Part shown: positions 26,864 to 36,183 of the stretch, piece by piece | Layout of the letters: the number at the start of each line of letters is the position of its first letter | Position numbering within the stretch: the stretch's first letter is position 1 | Source: Ohtaekwangia kribbensis | GTDB taxonomy: Bacteria; Bacteroidota; Bacteroidia; Cytophagales; Cyclobacteriaceae | Reading direction: 5' to 3' | DNA: 64,000 bases | Assembly (NCBI RefSeq): GCF_042676245.1 | Contig: NZ_JBHTKA010000001.1 | Span: forward strand, 1,736,001 to 1,800,000 | Made by a program: the position numbers and the translations under genes | The notes under the pieces: generated by a model | Database searches by the model: none | Told to the model about the DNA's origin: nothing | The model's input: only the letters and a program-made list of their open reading frames with translations

Positions 26864-26888
26864 CTTCAACATGCGCAACGTGTTGAAG
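26864..26888 (+). other. Hairpin between holB and hemC
   Basis: CTTCAACA (26864-26871) is perfectly complementary to TGTTGAAG (26881-26888) and is followed by TATATATTTTAAC. It could be a weak terminator for the glmU-holB pair or part of the hemC promoter region; it cannot be decided from sequence. Confidence 0.4.
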
Positions 26889-26915
26889 TATATATTTTAA
26901 CATACGAACACAACC

Positions 26916-27845
26916 ATGCCTTATACAAAAACAATACGCATCGGCACCCGCGGCAGCAAGCTTGCACTCTGGCAAGCTGAATATGTGGCCAGTCTGATAA
27001 AACCTTCAGGGTATACTACCGAAATTGTTCCGATTGAAACACGCGGTGATAAGATACTGGATGTGTCTATCGCCAAGATCGGCAGCAAAGGTGTGTTCAC
27101 AGAAGAGATCGAAGCAAAGTTACTGGACGGCTCGATCGATATAGCGGTGCACAGTGCCAAAGATCTTTCGTCTGATATACCGGAAGAACTTGAACTCGTT
27201 GCGTTCACAGAACGGGAGCTGGTGAATGATGTGGTGATCAGCGACAGGCAGGTTAACATTACATCCGACAAACTAAAGATCGGTACCTCTTCTACACGCA
27301 GAGTTGCTTTCCTCAAACACTTCTACCCGAATGCCGAAGCAGTCTCCATTCGCGGTAATTTACAAACACGCATTTCCAAAATGAAAGCGGGCGAATGTGA
27401 TGCGTTGTTACTCGCGTATGCCGGTGTACATCGCATGGGTTATGATAACATGATCGTTGATAAAATTGAAACCAGTTATTTTGTTCCGGCCGTTGGACAA
27501 GGAACGATCGCGATCGAGTGTCATAAAAAACTAGACTTCAAGAAAAAAGAAATTATAGCGAACTGGGTTAATCATCCGGCTACGGAAGTATGCCTTCATG
27601 CAGAACGATCTTTCTTAAAGACATTGCACGGTGGTTGCAGCATTCCAGCTTTTGGGTACGCTCATATAGAAGGAGACTCTATTTCGCTGAAGGCCGGCAT
27701 CATTTCATTAGACGGGCAACGCGTGATCAAAGTAAAACGCTCTTCTTCTTTTGAAAACGTAAAAGAACTCGGTGAGATGGTAGCCAACGAAGTATTGAAT
27801 ATCGGTGGCGAACAAATCCTGAAAGAGATCAGACAACAACTGTAA
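26916..27845 (+). CDS. hemC: Hydroxymethylbilane synthase (porphobilinogen deaminase)
   Basis: The enzyme joins four porphobilinogen units into hydroxymethylbilane for haem synthesis. The 309-residue product shows IGTRGSKLALWQAEYVA at the N-terminus, the active-site segment DIAVHSAKDLSSDIPEEL, the arginine-rich substrate site TSSTRRVAFL and IRGNLQTRI. Cys241 in LHGGCSIPAFGYA would carry the dipyrromethane cofactor. Length is standard. No other haem gene is adjacent; it is followed after 32 bases by a cyclophilin gene and preceded by holB. Confidence 0.96.
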   Translation: MPYTKTIRIGTRGSKLALWQAEYVASLIKPSGYTTEIVPIETRGDKILDVSIAKIGSKGVFTEEIEAKLLDGSIDIAVHSAKDLSSDIPEELELVAFTERELVNDVVISDRQVNITSDKLKIGTSSTRRVAFLKHFYPNAEAVSIRGNLQTRISKMKAGECDALLLAYAGVHRMGYDNMIVDKIETSYFVPAVGQGTIAIECHKKLDFKKKEIIANWVNHPATEVCLHAERSFLKTLHGGCSIPAFGYAHIEGDSISLKAGIISLDGQRVIKVKRSSSFENVKELGEMVANEVLNIGGEQILKEIRQQL

Positions 27846-27877
27846 ACTATATATACTGAACGAATTATAGACTATAT

Positions 27878-28750
27878 ATGCGCAAATCGCTTCCCCTCCT
27901 GCTGTTGTGTCTCGTTGTATTTTCCGGCTGCGCGCAGGAAAAAGATTTTGTTGTTACCATCAAGACTCAATACGGTGACATGGTGGCTATTCTTTATGAT
28001 GAGACACCCAAACATAAACAGAATTTCATCAAGCTGGCCAAAGAACATTACTTTGACAGCTTACTTTTCCACCGGGTGATCGAAGGGTTTATGATTCAGG
28101 GCGGAGATCCGGATTCGAAGAAAGCCGGTAAAGAGCAGATGCTTGGTCGCGGTGGTCCGGGATATACTGTAGATGCAGAAATCAATTCAAAATACTTCCA
28201 CGAAAAGGGAGCACTCTCTGCTGCACGGCTGGGCAACGCACAAAATCCAACGAAGGCTTCCAGTGGCAGTCAGTTTTATATCGTGCACGGCTCAAAAGTT
28301 ACAGAAGAAGATATAAAAACAGACCCGGCTAAATTCAACCAGGCTATGCAGCAGTTCTTTCAGAATCCTGCCAACCAACCTGCCTATGACACCATCGCCA
28401 AACTATATCAGAACGGTGACATGAAAGGTGTGCAAGACTTCATCACAAAACTGAAACCGCGCGTTGAAAAGCAAACCGGTATCAAAACTGAAAAAGAAGT
28501 TTCTCCTGAAAAACTCAAAGCATATACTACTCTCGGTGGTGCTCCTCAACTCGATGGAGAATATACTGTGTTTGGCAAAATAATTAAAGGGTTGGACGTA
28601 ATCGATAAGATTGCAACACAACCGAAAGGTCAATTCGACAGACCGGCTGAAGATGTGCGCATGATTGTAACGGTTGAAGAAATGTCGAAGAAGAAAATTA
28701 CCAAACTATACGGATATCAATATCCACCGAAGGTAACGTCTAAAAAGTAA
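27878..28750 (+). CDS. Cyclophilin-type peptidyl-prolyl isomerase, lipoprotein
   Basis: This 290-residue protein has a lipoprotein signal (lipobox FSGC, Cys18) and a cyclophilin domain beginning about residue 25. Family motifs are FHRVIEGFMIQGGDP, GRGGPGYTVDAE and SGSQFYIVHG. It differs from single-domain cyclophilins by a helical insertion of about 65 residues (TEEDIKTDPAKFNQAMQQFF onward) before the last strands (GGAPQLDGEYTVFGKIIKGL). It should help fold proteins in the periplasm while anchored to a membrane. It sits between hemC and the RfbD-like gene with short gaps, suggesting one transcript. Confidence 0.92.
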   Translation: MRKSLPLLLLCLVVFSGCAQEKDFVVTIKTQYGDMVAILYDETPKHKQNFIKLAKEHYFDSLLFHRVIEGFMIQGGDPDSKKAGKEQMLGRGGPGYTVDAEINSKYFHEKGALSAARLGNAQNPTKASSGSQFYIVHGSKVTEEDIKTDPAKFNQAMQQFFQNPANQPAYDTIAKLYQNGDMKGVQDFITKLKPRVEKQTGIKTEKEVSPEKLKAYTTLGGAPQLDGEYTVFGKIIKGLDVIDKIATQPKGQFDRPAEDVRMIVTVEEMSKKKITKLYGYQYPPKVTSKK

Positions 28751-28784
28751 CAGTACCCAAGCTCACTTTCTATACTATCTATAT

Positions 28785-29675
28785 ATGAAGATCCTCGTCA
28801 CCGGCTCCAATGGTTTATTGGGGCAAAAGCTTACAGAACTACTGGAGAAAGATCCATCCGTAACACTCATTGCTACAGCAAGAGGCAAATCCGTACTACC
28901 AATTACCAAAGGAGAATTTCACAGTCTTGACATTACCGATGGCAATGCTGTTGATGAAGTATTTGCGCGCACCAAACCGGATGTTGTTATCAACACGGCT
29001 GCCATGACACAGGTAGACCAATGTGAAACAGACCGTGACGCGTGCTGGAAAGCCAACGTAACTTCCGTTGAAAACCTGATGAAAGCCTGTGCACAACACA
29101 ACGTACACATGGTGCACGTATCAACTGATTTTATTTTTGACGGCACCCGCGGCCCGCTGGATGAAAATGAAAAACCGAATCCGGTAAATTACTATGGCGA
29201 AAGCAAACTGGCTGCTGAAGAAGTTGTAAAGAAAAGCAAAACAGGCTGGTCTATATTACGCACCGTGTTAGTGTTCGGCATTACACGTGATATGAGTCGC
29301 TCCAATATAGTATTATGGGTAAAGAATAGCCTGGAGCAAGGTAAATCTATACAGGTTGTAAACGACCAGTGGAGAACACCAACGCTGGCAGAAGATTTAG
29401 CACAAGGGTGTTACCTCGCAGCCAAGAAGAAAGCAACGGGCATCTACAATATATCTGGCAAAGACTTCCTTACCCCTTACGATATAGCAGTTGCTACAGC
29501 CGATTATTTCAAGCTTGACAAATCGCTGATCAACGCTACCGATTCAACCAAATTCACGCAACCCGCGAAGCGTCCTCCCAGAACAGGCTTTATCATTGAG
29601 AAAGCGCGAACGGATCTGAGCTATGAGCCACGTTCGTTTGCTGAAGGCCTGGCTGTTTTGGAATCGCAGTTGTGA
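28785..29675 (+). CDS. rfbD: dTDP-4-dehydrorhamnose reductase-like SDR protein
   Basis: The 296-residue product is an extended short-chain dehydrogenase of the RmlD/RfbD type, which reduces dTDP-4-keto-rhamnose in rhamnose synthesis. It shows the nucleotide-binding GSNGLLGQKL, the NTAAMTQVDQCETD segment, the catalytic STDFIFDG and YYGESKLAAEE (YxxxK). The rest of a rhamnose operon is absent nearby, so it may act on another sugar nucleotide; the gene symbol is by family only. A strong bidirectional terminator follows directly. Confidence 0.8.
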   Translation: MKILVTGSNGLLGQKLTELLEKDPSVTLIATARGKSVLPITKGEFHSLDITDGNAVDEVFARTKPDVVINTAAMTQVDQCETDRDACWKANVTSVENLMKACAQHNVHMVHVSTDFIFDGTRGPLDENEKPNPVNYYGESKLAAEEVVKKSKTGWSILRTVLVFGITRDMSRSNIVLWVKNSLEQGKSIQVVNDQWRTPTLAEDLAQGCYLAAKKKATGIYNISGKDFLTPYDIAVATADYFKLDKSLINATDSTKFTQPAKRPPRTGFIIEKARTDLSYEPRSFAEGLAVLESQL

Positions 29676-29680
29676 CTATA

Positions 29681-29715
29681 AAAAAAGAGTCTTGCATAGA
29701 ACAAGACTCTTTTTT
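29681..29715. terminator. Bidirectional intrinsic terminator
   Basis: AAAAAAGAGTCTTG (29681-29694) is perfectly complementary to CAAGACTCTTTTTT (29702-29715), giving a T-tract on either strand. It lies between the convergent rfbD-like and permease genes. Confidence 0.9.
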
Positions 29716-29724
29716 TATGCTGTG

Positions 29725-31125
29725 TTATTTTTTCTTTTGCTGTACAGCAAAGTAATATATAGGTATACCAATCAGGGTTATGATCAATCCTGGCCAGGTA
29801 AATTTAGGCTTGTAGATTATCAACAGGGAACAAAATGTTATACCCATCATTATATATATCAACGGAAGTACAGGATACCCGAATGCTTTGTAAGGTCGTG
29901 GCGCATCCGGTCTTTTCCGGCGAAGTATAAATATACCGATGATGGTAAGCATATAGAACAACACCACTACAAATGAAACCATATCCAGCAAGTCGCCATA
30001 TTTACCACTCAAACACCACAGACTTGCCAGTATACATTGCACCCACAGCGATTGTTGCGGCACAGCAAATTTATTAAGCTCGCCCGCCTGACGGAAGAAT
30101 AAACCATCTTTCGCCATGGTATAGTATACCCGGGCACCGGAAAGAATAAGTCCGTTGTTACAACCGAACGTTGATACCATGATCATCAACGCGATAATGA
30201 TTGTACCTATATCTCCGAAGATAACATGCGATGCCGCTACAGCAACACGATCTTTCTCAGCGTAGGCAATCTCGTGTAAAGGAAGTACAGCCGTATACAT
30301 GATGTTCGCTGTAACATAGATAATGGTAACGATCAGCGTTCCTAAAAATAAACTCAATCCGATGTTACGTTGTGGGTTCTTGATCTCACCGGCAATGAAC
30401 GTTACGTTGTTCCAGGCATCGCTACTGAAGATTGAGCCTACCATCGCAGCGGCTATAGCACCTACAGCGGCAATGGTCATATAGGTTTCTATACTTCCAT
30501 CCGCATTCAGTTTATGCAAATCCCAAGCGTTCGTCCAGTTAGCAGTCCATACATCGCCCTTCATCATAATCAAACCAAAAACGATAAGGCCGAACAAGCT
30601 AAGCAGTTTGGCAACTGTAAATGTTGTTTGAATTACCTTCCCTCCTTCTACGCCTCGTGTATTTATATAGGTAAGCAGCACGATGATGACAATGGATAGT
30701 ATCTGTGCGGGAGAAATCGTCATAACGCCAAGATTGATCAGTACCAGGTCTTCGCTCACGGCCGGAATGAGGTACGCTGTAAATTTCGAAAAGGCTACAC
30801 CCACAGCGGCAATGGTACCGGTTTGTATTACAGCAAAGAAACTCCAGCCATAGAGAAATGCTATCAGCGGATTGTAAGCTTCTTTCAGGTATACATATTG
30901 GCCACCGGCTTTCGGAAACATGCCGCTTAGCTCGCCATAACTCACGGCTGCTGTAATGGTCATGAACCCTGTGATCAACCATACGGCTATCAGCCAACCG
31001 GAGCCGCCTACATTTCGTAGTATGTCGGCACCAACGATAAAGATACCCGAGCCTATCATAGAGCCGGCAACGATCATGGTAGCATCCCATAAACCGAGCA
31101 CAGGCTTAAACTTAGTTTCACTCAT
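29725..31125 (-). CDS. APC-superfamily amino-acid permease
   Basis: This 466-residue inner-membrane protein has about twelve helices and the APC signature in helix 1 (GLWDATMIVAGSMIGSGIFI), with the unwound GSGIF substrate/sodium site. Its closest resemblance is to the LAT-like amino-acid exchangers. Other features are SYGELSGMFPKAGGQYVYLK in helix 2-3 and FSSDAWNNVTFIAGEIKNPQ in the middle. The ATG at 31125 opens a short polar leader before helix 1. It is a single-gene unit with its own terminator and is transcribed divergently from the DUF3817 gene. Substrate amino acid unknown. Confidence 0.9.
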   Translation of the reverse strand: MSETKFKPVLGLWDATMIVAGSMIGSGIFIVGADILRNVGGSGWLIAVWLITGFMTITAAVSYGELSGMFPKAGGQYVYLKEAYNPLIAFLYGWSFFAVIQTGTIAAVGVAFSKFTAYLIPAVSEDLVLINLGVMTISPAQILSIVIIVLLTYINTRGVEGGKVIQTTFTVAKLLSLFGLIVFGLIMMKGDVWTANWTNAWDLHKLNADGSIETYMTIAAVGAIAAAMVGSIFSSDAWNNVTFIAGEIKNPQRNIGLSLFLGTLIVTIIYVTANIMYTAVLPLHEIAYAEKDRVAVAASHVIFGDIGTIIIALMIMVSTFGCNNGLILSGARVYYTMAKDGLFFRQAGELNKFAVPQQSLWVQCILASLWCLSGKYGDLLDMVSFVVVLFYMLTIIGIFILRRKRPDAPRPYKAFGYPVLPLIYIMMGITFCSLLIIYKPKFTWPGLIITLIGIPIYYFAVQQKKK

Positions 31126-31177
31126 GTGTTTAGGTCGTAAAATTTTGGGAAGATAAGTATTTCAGACAAAAACGAAA

Positions 31178-31185
31178 TACCTTTG
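31178..31185 (+). promoter_or_regulatory. TAnnTTTG -7 box for the DUF3817 gene
   Basis: TACCTTTG is a perfect -7 match 23 bases before the ATG at 31209. The upstream TTTC (31160-31163) is spaced only 14 bases, so the -33 box is uncertain. Confidence 0.45.
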
Positions 31186-31208
31186 GCGGAATCATAGAGA
31201 AACACATT

Positions 31209-31508
31209 ATGCAACAATTGATCACAACGGTATTAGGTCGTCTTCGTATAGTCGCTTTCCTGGAGGGAATATCTTTTCTGGTGTTGCTGGGAATCGCCAT
31301 GCCTCTGAAATACATGGCGTCTAACCCCGAACCCGTGCGCATTGTAGGTATGGCACACGGAATACTTTTTATTGCCTATATTGTGTTGTTAGTCCAGACC
31401 AAATTTACTTACAACTGGACCCTTACACGCTCATTCCTTGCTTTTGTAGCTTCGCTCGTTCCATTCGGAACATTCTACGCTGACAAGAAATTGTTCAGAG
31501 AGGACTAA
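31209..31508 (+). CDS. DUF3817 family small membrane protein
   Basis: The 99-residue product has three membrane helices and the DUF3817 pattern: RLRIVAFLEGISFLVLLGIA with the conserved Glu in helix 1, MPLKYMASNPEPVRIVGMAH between helices 1 and 2, and FVASLVPFGTFYADKKL at the end. The family is widespread and small, of unknown function, sometimes described as an integral membrane protein related to YdzA. It is a lone gene. Confidence 0.88.
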   Translation: MQQLITTVLGRLRIVAFLEGISFLVLLGIAMPLKYMASNPEPVRIVGMAHGILFIAYIVLLVQTKFTYNWTLTRSFLAFVASLVPFGTFYADKKLFRED

Positions 31509-31534
31509 CCTTTCGGTTTTATCTTTCGCCACTC

Positions 31535-31942
31535 TTATTCTTTACGATCGCCCCACGTTTCACAAAAGTTGGTACGTGTGTTATTGTAAACATCGCGAAC
31601 AGTATAATTCAAACTGATGTCCATACCGTGCAGGGTACCTACACCTTCAATCTCGTAGTCATCAACTACCTGGAATGGTATCGTTATTTTATCACCCGAC
31701 AAATATGCATGAATCTGTATATCGGCTCCGTAAAAGTTATCGAGATATAGTACATTTCCGTTCGCACCATACTTCGTAATCATCAGGGTATAGTATGTAT
31801 AGTCGTTGAAGGTTTCACTAAACTCTTCCATGCTATAATACCCTACTACTTTATCGCGCTCATCGTATCGTGGCTCAACAATATTTACCTGGCACGATGC
31901 AAGTATTGTTAACAAAGAAACCGCAACTAATAAACGTTTCAT
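31535..31942 (-). CDS. Putative lipoprotein of unknown function
   Basis: I do not recognise the family. The 135-residue product has a lipoprotein signal (lipobox LASC, Cys17) followed by a beta-rich domain (YYSMEEFSETFNDYTYYTLM and KITIPFQVVDDYEIEGVGTL). The second half looks like an eight-strand lipocalin-like or immunoglobulin-like fold. No neighbour on the same strand gives a functional clue. Confidence 0.75.
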   Translation of the reverse strand: MKRLLVAVSLLTILASCQVNIVEPRYDERDKVVGYYSMEEFSETFNDYTYYTLMITKYGANGNVLYLDNFYGADIQIHAYLSGDKITIPFQVVDDYEIEGVGTLHGMDISLNYTVRDVYNNTRTNFCETWGDRKE

Positions 31943-32090
31943 AACTCTAAGTGTTTATATATACCGTGTATTGCAACTTTAAGGCCAATCGTTTGCAGCC
32001 TTTCGTTGACGCTATAAATCAAGGGGTTAGGTGAACTTAACGAGTGTGGTACGAATTGCTCAGCCACGAAAGAACTGAACAGAGATTCAA

Positions 32091-32098
32091 TATATTTG
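32091..32098 (+). promoter_or_regulatory. TAnnTTTG -7 box for fmt
   Basis: TATATTTG lies ten bases before the ATG at 32109. No convincing -33 TTTG is present at the usual spacing. Confidence 0.45.
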
Positions 32099-32108
32099 CG
32101 TTCATACT

Positions 32109-33029
32109 ATGAACGCACTTCGAATCATTTTTATGGGTACACCTGAATTTGCGGTGCCCAGCCTTCAAATTCTCCTAGAGAATAAAATCAATGTTGTAGC
32201 GGTTGTTACCGCACCCGACAAACCACAAGGTCGTGGACAAAAGATCGTTTATTCTCCTGTAAAAGAATGTGCCCTGCAATACAACGTACCTGTACTACAA
32301 CCAACAAATCTGAAATCGCCAGAGTTTTTGCAGGAGCTGAAAAGTTACAATGCCAACCTGCAGATTGTTGTTGCTTTCAGAATGTTACCCGAAGCTGTAT
32401 GGGCCATGCCATCGTTGGGTACATTTAATCTTCATGCTTCACTCCTGCCGCAGTATCGCGGTGCTGCGCCTATTAACTGGGCTGTGATTAACGGTGAGAA
32501 AGAAACCGGCATCACTACATTTTTTCTGAAGCATGAAATTGATACCGGCAGCATCATTTACCAGGAGAAGGAAACTATATATAGCGATGATACAGTTGGA
32601 ACACTGTATGAAAGATTGATGAATAAAGGAGGACAACTGGTACTGAAAACTGTGCGAAGCATTGAAGCCGGTAACTATCCTTCACTGCCTCAACCTACTG
32701 ATATTGAAATCAAACACGCTCCTAAAATTTTCAAGGAGACTTGCCAGATCGATTGGAACAAAACCAGTGAACAGATACGAAATTTTGTGAGAGGTCTTAG
32801 TCCCTATCCGGCTGCGTGGGGAATTATTAACGAGAAGACGTTCAAGATTTTTAAAATATCTATTGCTGATAAGAAGAGTGGTGAAACTACGGTAGGCCTA
32901 CCGGACACTGATAATAAAAATTATCTTTACATCAGAACCTCCGATGGATGGATTTCGATTGACGAACTTCAGCCGGAAGGAAAACGAAGAATGAGTATCC
33001 AGGATTTCTTCCGTGGAAACAAACTATAA
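32109..33029 (+). CDS. fmt: Methionyl-tRNA formyltransferase
   Basis: This enzyme formylates initiator Met-tRNA using 10-formyl-tetrahydrofolate. The 306-residue product shows IIFMGTPEFAVPSLQILL at the N-terminus, the folate-binding and catalytic segment FNLHASLLPQYRGAAPINWA (with the catalytic Asn/His pair) and the ITTFFLKHEIDTGSI loop. A C-terminal OB-like tRNA-binding domain begins about residue 205. It precedes the dihydrofolate reductase gene by 17 bases, a sensible folate-linked pairing. Confidence 0.96.
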   Translation: MNALRIIFMGTPEFAVPSLQILLENKINVVAVVTAPDKPQGRGQKIVYSPVKECALQYNVPVLQPTNLKSPEFLQELKSYNANLQIVVAFRMLPEAVWAMPSLGTFNLHASLLPQYRGAAPINWAVINGEKETGITTFFLKHEIDTGSIIYQEKETIYSDDTVGTLYERLMNKGGQLVLKTVRSIEAGNYPSLPQPTDIEIKHAPKIFKETCQIDWNKTSEQIRNFVRGLSPYPAAWGIINEKTFKIFKISIADKKSGETTVGLPDTDNKNYLYIRTSDGWISIDELQPEGKRRMSIQDFFRGNKL

Positions 33030-33046
33030 TTGACTGTTCACTGCTT

Positions 33047-33547
33047 ATGAAAATATCACTCATTGCTGCACACGCGCAAAACAGGGTCATCGGAAAAAAC
33101 AATGATCTGCCCTGGCACCTGCCCGATGACATGAAATTTTTCATGACCACAACACAAGGACATTACTGCATTATGGGCCGAAAGAATTACGATTCAATTC
33201 CGGCCAAATTCAAACCACTCCCCAAACGCACCAACATTGTAGTAACGCGTCAGAAAAATTTTGATGCGCCCGGATGTATTGTATTCAACTCGATTGATGA
33301 AGGCATTGCGCTTGCCCGTAAAAATGGTGAGCAGGAAGTTTTTATTATCGGTGGTGCTGAAATATACCGTTCGGCTTTACCCTCAGCCGATTTGCTTTAC
33401 CTCACCGAGATACAAGCCGTAATAGATGGCGATGTATACTTCCCGGAATTCAGCAAAGAGCAGTGGAAAGAAGTATCGCGCGAGCATCATCCCGCAGATG
33501 AAAAGCATAAGTATGCTTTTGACTTTGTGCTGTACGAGCGAAAATAA
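33047..33547 (+). CDS. folA: Dihydrofolate reductase
   Basis: The 166-residue protein regenerates tetrahydrofolate with NADPH. It shows ISLIAAHAQNRVIGKNNDLP then WHLPDDMKFF containing the active-site Trp and Asp, the NADPH segment IMGRKNYDSIP, VTRQKNF and the glycine pair in VFIIGGAEIYRSAL. Length and order are standard for a chromosomal DHFR. It is co-transcribed with fmt and converges on the acyltransferase gene with only 20 bases between them. Confidence 0.97.
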   Translation: MKISLIAAHAQNRVIGKNNDLPWHLPDDMKFFMTTTQGHYCIMGRKNYDSIPAKFKPLPKRTNIVVTRQKNFDAPGCIVFNSIDEGIALARKNGEQEVFIIGGAEIYRSALPSADLLYLTEIQAVIDGDVYFPEFSKEQWKEVSREHHPADEKHKYAFDFVLYERK

Positions 33548-33567
33548 TTTAACTATAGGGAATTTGA

Positions 33568-34494
33568 TCATGCTATCTCTTCGCCTGGCTTTGTCTTCCA
33601 GCGTTCGTGCATCCACACCCATTGCTCCGGGTGTTTGCGTATCTGCTGTTCAATAAAGCTTGTCAGGATTTGCGTATTATATACCATATCCGATTCATCA
33701 TCGCCTGTAACATTGATGGCTATTTCAGGCAGTATATGCATGTGCTGTTTCCAGTCGCTGCCTAAGTATATATAGGTAGGTACCACAGTAGCACCAGTCT
33801 TCATCGCCAGCACGGTGGCACCTACAGGTGTGGCAGCAGGCATACCAAAGAAATTTACAAAACGGCTTTTCACTTTTGTATCCTGATCGATGAGCAAAGC
33901 AACGGATCCACCGGATTTCAAGATCTTGATCATTCGAAATGTTTCGCGGCCGCGCTCGATGGCTATAGCTCCGTGTTTATTCCGATAGTCCCACAACAAA
34001 TCATTAAGGCGCTCATCTTTCAACGGAGTACCGATGATGTTAGGATTCAAACCACGCAAGGCCATGGTTGTTACTTGCAAATCGAAAGCCCCAAGGTGAG
34101 CCGTGAGGAAAATCACACCTTTACCTTTTTGCTGCGCGACCTCATAATTTTCATAACCATGCACAACCAGAAATTCTTCCAGGTCGGCCAGCGTGTGTAC
34201 AGTGCCGGAAGCACGCAGAATATCGCCCGCATTTTTACCGAGGTATTCGAATGTTTGTCGCGATAACTTTTTTATCTCGGCTGCACTTTTTTCTTTTTTA
34301 AATGCGAGCGTCAAATGTCGCTGTGTGAGCTTACGGGTTTGAGAAGCAAATACATAGGCCACTTTCCCCAGGAAGCCACAGAACTTGAGCCATGCCACGC
34401 GAGGCATAAGACGCGAAATAAAAATCAGGAATTGTACAAACCGGTAAACGAGCGTATACCGTATCTTTCTGCGTATTTTCTTTGCACCATGCAT
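33568..34494 (-). CDS. LpxL/HtrB-type lysophospholipid (lipid A) acyltransferase
   Basis: This 308-residue inner-membrane-associated acyltransferase adds secondary acyl chains, most likely to lipid A. A single N-terminal membrane helix (FVQFLIFISRLMPRVAWLKF) is followed by the catalytic HxxxxD motif in LTAHLGAFDLQ. The second conserved block GTPLKDERLNDLLWDYRNKH and IDQDTKVKSRFVNFFGMPA, which handle the acyl carrier and substrate, follow. The C-terminus ends WVWMHERWKTKP as in the family. It is divergent from sixA. Confidence 0.88.
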   Translation of the reverse strand: MHGAKKIRRKIRYTLVYRFVQFLIFISRLMPRVAWLKFCGFLGKVAYVFASQTRKLTQRHLTLAFKKEKSAAEIKKLSRQTFEYLGKNAGDILRASGTVHTLADLEEFLVVHGYENYEVAQQKGKGVIFLTAHLGAFDLQVTTMALRGLNPNIIGTPLKDERLNDLLWDYRNKHGAIAIERGRETFRMIKILKSGGSVALLIDQDTKVKSRFVNFFGMPAATPVGATVLAMKTGATVVPTYIYLGSDWKQHMHILPEIAINVTGDDESDMVYNTQILTSFIEQQIRKHPEQWVWMHERWKTKPGEEIA

Positions 34495-34562
34495 GTGGCG
34501 CGAAGATAAGCGTTAATAAGCTGATTTGTAAAACTTCGCTAAAAGCATCAATCTTTACTTGT

Positions 34563-35066
34563 ATGAAAACCTTGTATATAATTCGCCATGCCAAATCAAG
34601 TTGGGCCAATCCGTTGCAGGATGATTTTGACAGACCGCTGAACGATCGTGGCAAGAACGATGCTCCGCGCATGGGCAAACGCCTGAAAGAGAAAGATATT
34701 CACCCTGACAGGCTCATTAGCAGCCCTGCGAAACGCGCATACTCAACCGCCAAACGAATTGCCAAGGTTCTGAACTACCCGAAAGAGAAAATTAAAACTG
34801 AAAAATCGTTGTACCATGCCAGCGAAGACACTATCCTTTCTACGTTGCAGGGGTTGAAGGACAAATACAATGTGGTGATGCTCTTTGGCCACAACCCGGG
34901 CCTGACGGAGTTTGTTAACTCGTTTCAAAATGTGGAGCTGGACATCGACAATATACCTACCTGTGGTGTGGTTGCTTTTCAGATCGATGTTGATGCGTGG
35001 AAAGACGTAACGTGGGGAAAGGGCAAGATGGTGTTCTTCGATTATCCTAAAAATCAGCCCGAGTAA
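34563..35066 (+). CDS. sixA: SixA-type histidine phosphatase
   Basis: This 167-residue protein is a small histidine-acid phosphatase. SixA in Escherichia coli removes phosphate from histidine on phosphotransfer proteins. It shows the catalytic RHA motif in TLYIIRHAKSSWANPLQ, the downstream SSPAKRAYSTAKRI and second His in LFGHNPGLTEFVN. The chosen ATG at 34563 begins MKTLYIIRH; the longer frame from 34482 would add 27 residues overlapping the divergent acyltransferase start. The gene ends before an empty 43-base gap. Confidence 0.9.
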   Translation: MKTLYIIRHAKSSWANPLQDDFDRPLNDRGKNDAPRMGKRLKEKDIHPDRLISSPAKRAYSTAKRIAKVLNYPKEKIKTEKSLYHASEDTILSTLQGLKDKYNVVMLFGHNPGLTEFVNSFQNVELDIDNIPTCGVVAFQIDVDAWKDVTWGKGKMVFFDYPKNQPE

Positions 35067-35109
35067 GTTTTATACTATATCTATAGTTTGTAACAAAGCT
35101 GATGGCGCT

Positions 35110-36183
35110 CTAGTTGATGAGCGCTTTGGGCACATCCCAGATTCGTTTTTTCAGAATACCGACTTCGCCAAAGCGATAACCGATCAGCATCTTGAACGTG
35201 GTGTTGGAGCTTAACAATTGAACTTCGTCAAACTTGGCAGAGCGCCCCTGGGCGATGAAGCTGAAGCCTCCGAAGATACGATCGCCATTATAACCGAGCC
35301 CGATACGGGCAGCGGCATACGCATTGAACTTGATGTCATTCTTTTCAACGCCATCTTCACGCATGGATGAGAGCCAGTTGTGTGCCGGCCCCAGGGCTAA
35401 CGTTCCGTTGAGGAAGAATCCTTTATAGATAAGACTATAGGTATACCCGGGCGCTATACCGAGGGTAGTAACTTTAAAAGATTTTATAGACGATGCCGAA
35501 CCGAACTTATTAACATACGAGTCCCCAAGTATGGCAGAGTCTCCTGCTGCTTTAAAGCTGCTTAATGAACCAAACAACAAGAACGAACCGGCACTGCGCA
35601 ATTGCTGATCTATAAAATTATAGGTTGACCTGAACGAAAAGCGCTTGTTATCGAAAGTATAATTTACACTTACACCATTGTTTGTTGTTTCTATATCTCT
35701 TCGATGCGGGTACGGCTGGTTGGCCGGTATCTTTACCGAAGGATCATCAACATAAAAGCCATCGTAATTTTGAACATAGGCATCAATGCCCCACTTGCGC
35801 CCGATAATATTTAACTGCAGATCGCTGGCATCCGATTCACCGTAGATGCGTCTGTTGGCTTCGTCTTGTGGCAATGCAAAAGCTACTTCTATCGCTAACT
35901 CAAACAAGTACATACCGAGCCCCAAACTATAGGGTTTGTTGGAACGATACGATACAGAAGTCTTGCTGTCTTTTTCGCGCTGCATTTCAAAACCCAGCCT
36001 GCGTTGCTTCAACACTGGCCATAGAAAGAAATGATTGGGGAATGTTTTTATATACTTGGACCGCACGGAATCATATCCGGGTTCCGGAAAGGCTCCGACT
36101 GAAACATCATCCTGACCAATAGCCGGTATAGTTATAGTCGTTACTATACCGAGTATAAAAATCGCAAGCCTTGTATATTTCAT
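35110..36183 (-). CDS. DUF4421 family exported protein
   Basis: The 357-residue product has a signal peptide (residues 1-23, ending AIGQ). The DUF4421 hallmarks follow: YIKTFPNHFFLWPVLKQRRL near the start, NKPYSLGLGMYLFELAIEVA, and a run of amphipathic strands ending LIGYRFGEVGILKKRIWDVP. It is probably an outer-membrane or periplasmic beta protein. Its start codon abuts the hslU stop with no intervening base, so the two are translationally coupled. Function is unknown. Confidence 0.85.
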   Translation of the reverse strand: MKYTRLAIFILGIVTTITIPAIGQDDVSVGAFPEPGYDSVRSKYIKTFPNHFFLWPVLKQRRLGFEMQREKDSKTSVSYRSNKPYSLGLGMYLFELAIEVAFALPQDEANRRIYGESDASDLQLNIIGRKWGIDAYVQNYDGFYVDDPSVKIPANQPYPHRRDIETTNNGVSVNYTFDNKRFSFRSTYNFIDQQLRSAGSFLLFGSLSSFKAAGDSAILGDSYVNKFGSASSIKSFKVTTLGIAPGYTYSLIYKGFFLNGTLALGPAHNWLSSMREDGVEKNDIKFNAYAAARIGLGYNGDRIFGGFSFIAQGRSAKFDEVQLLSSNTTFKMLIGYRFGEVGILKKRIWDVPKALIN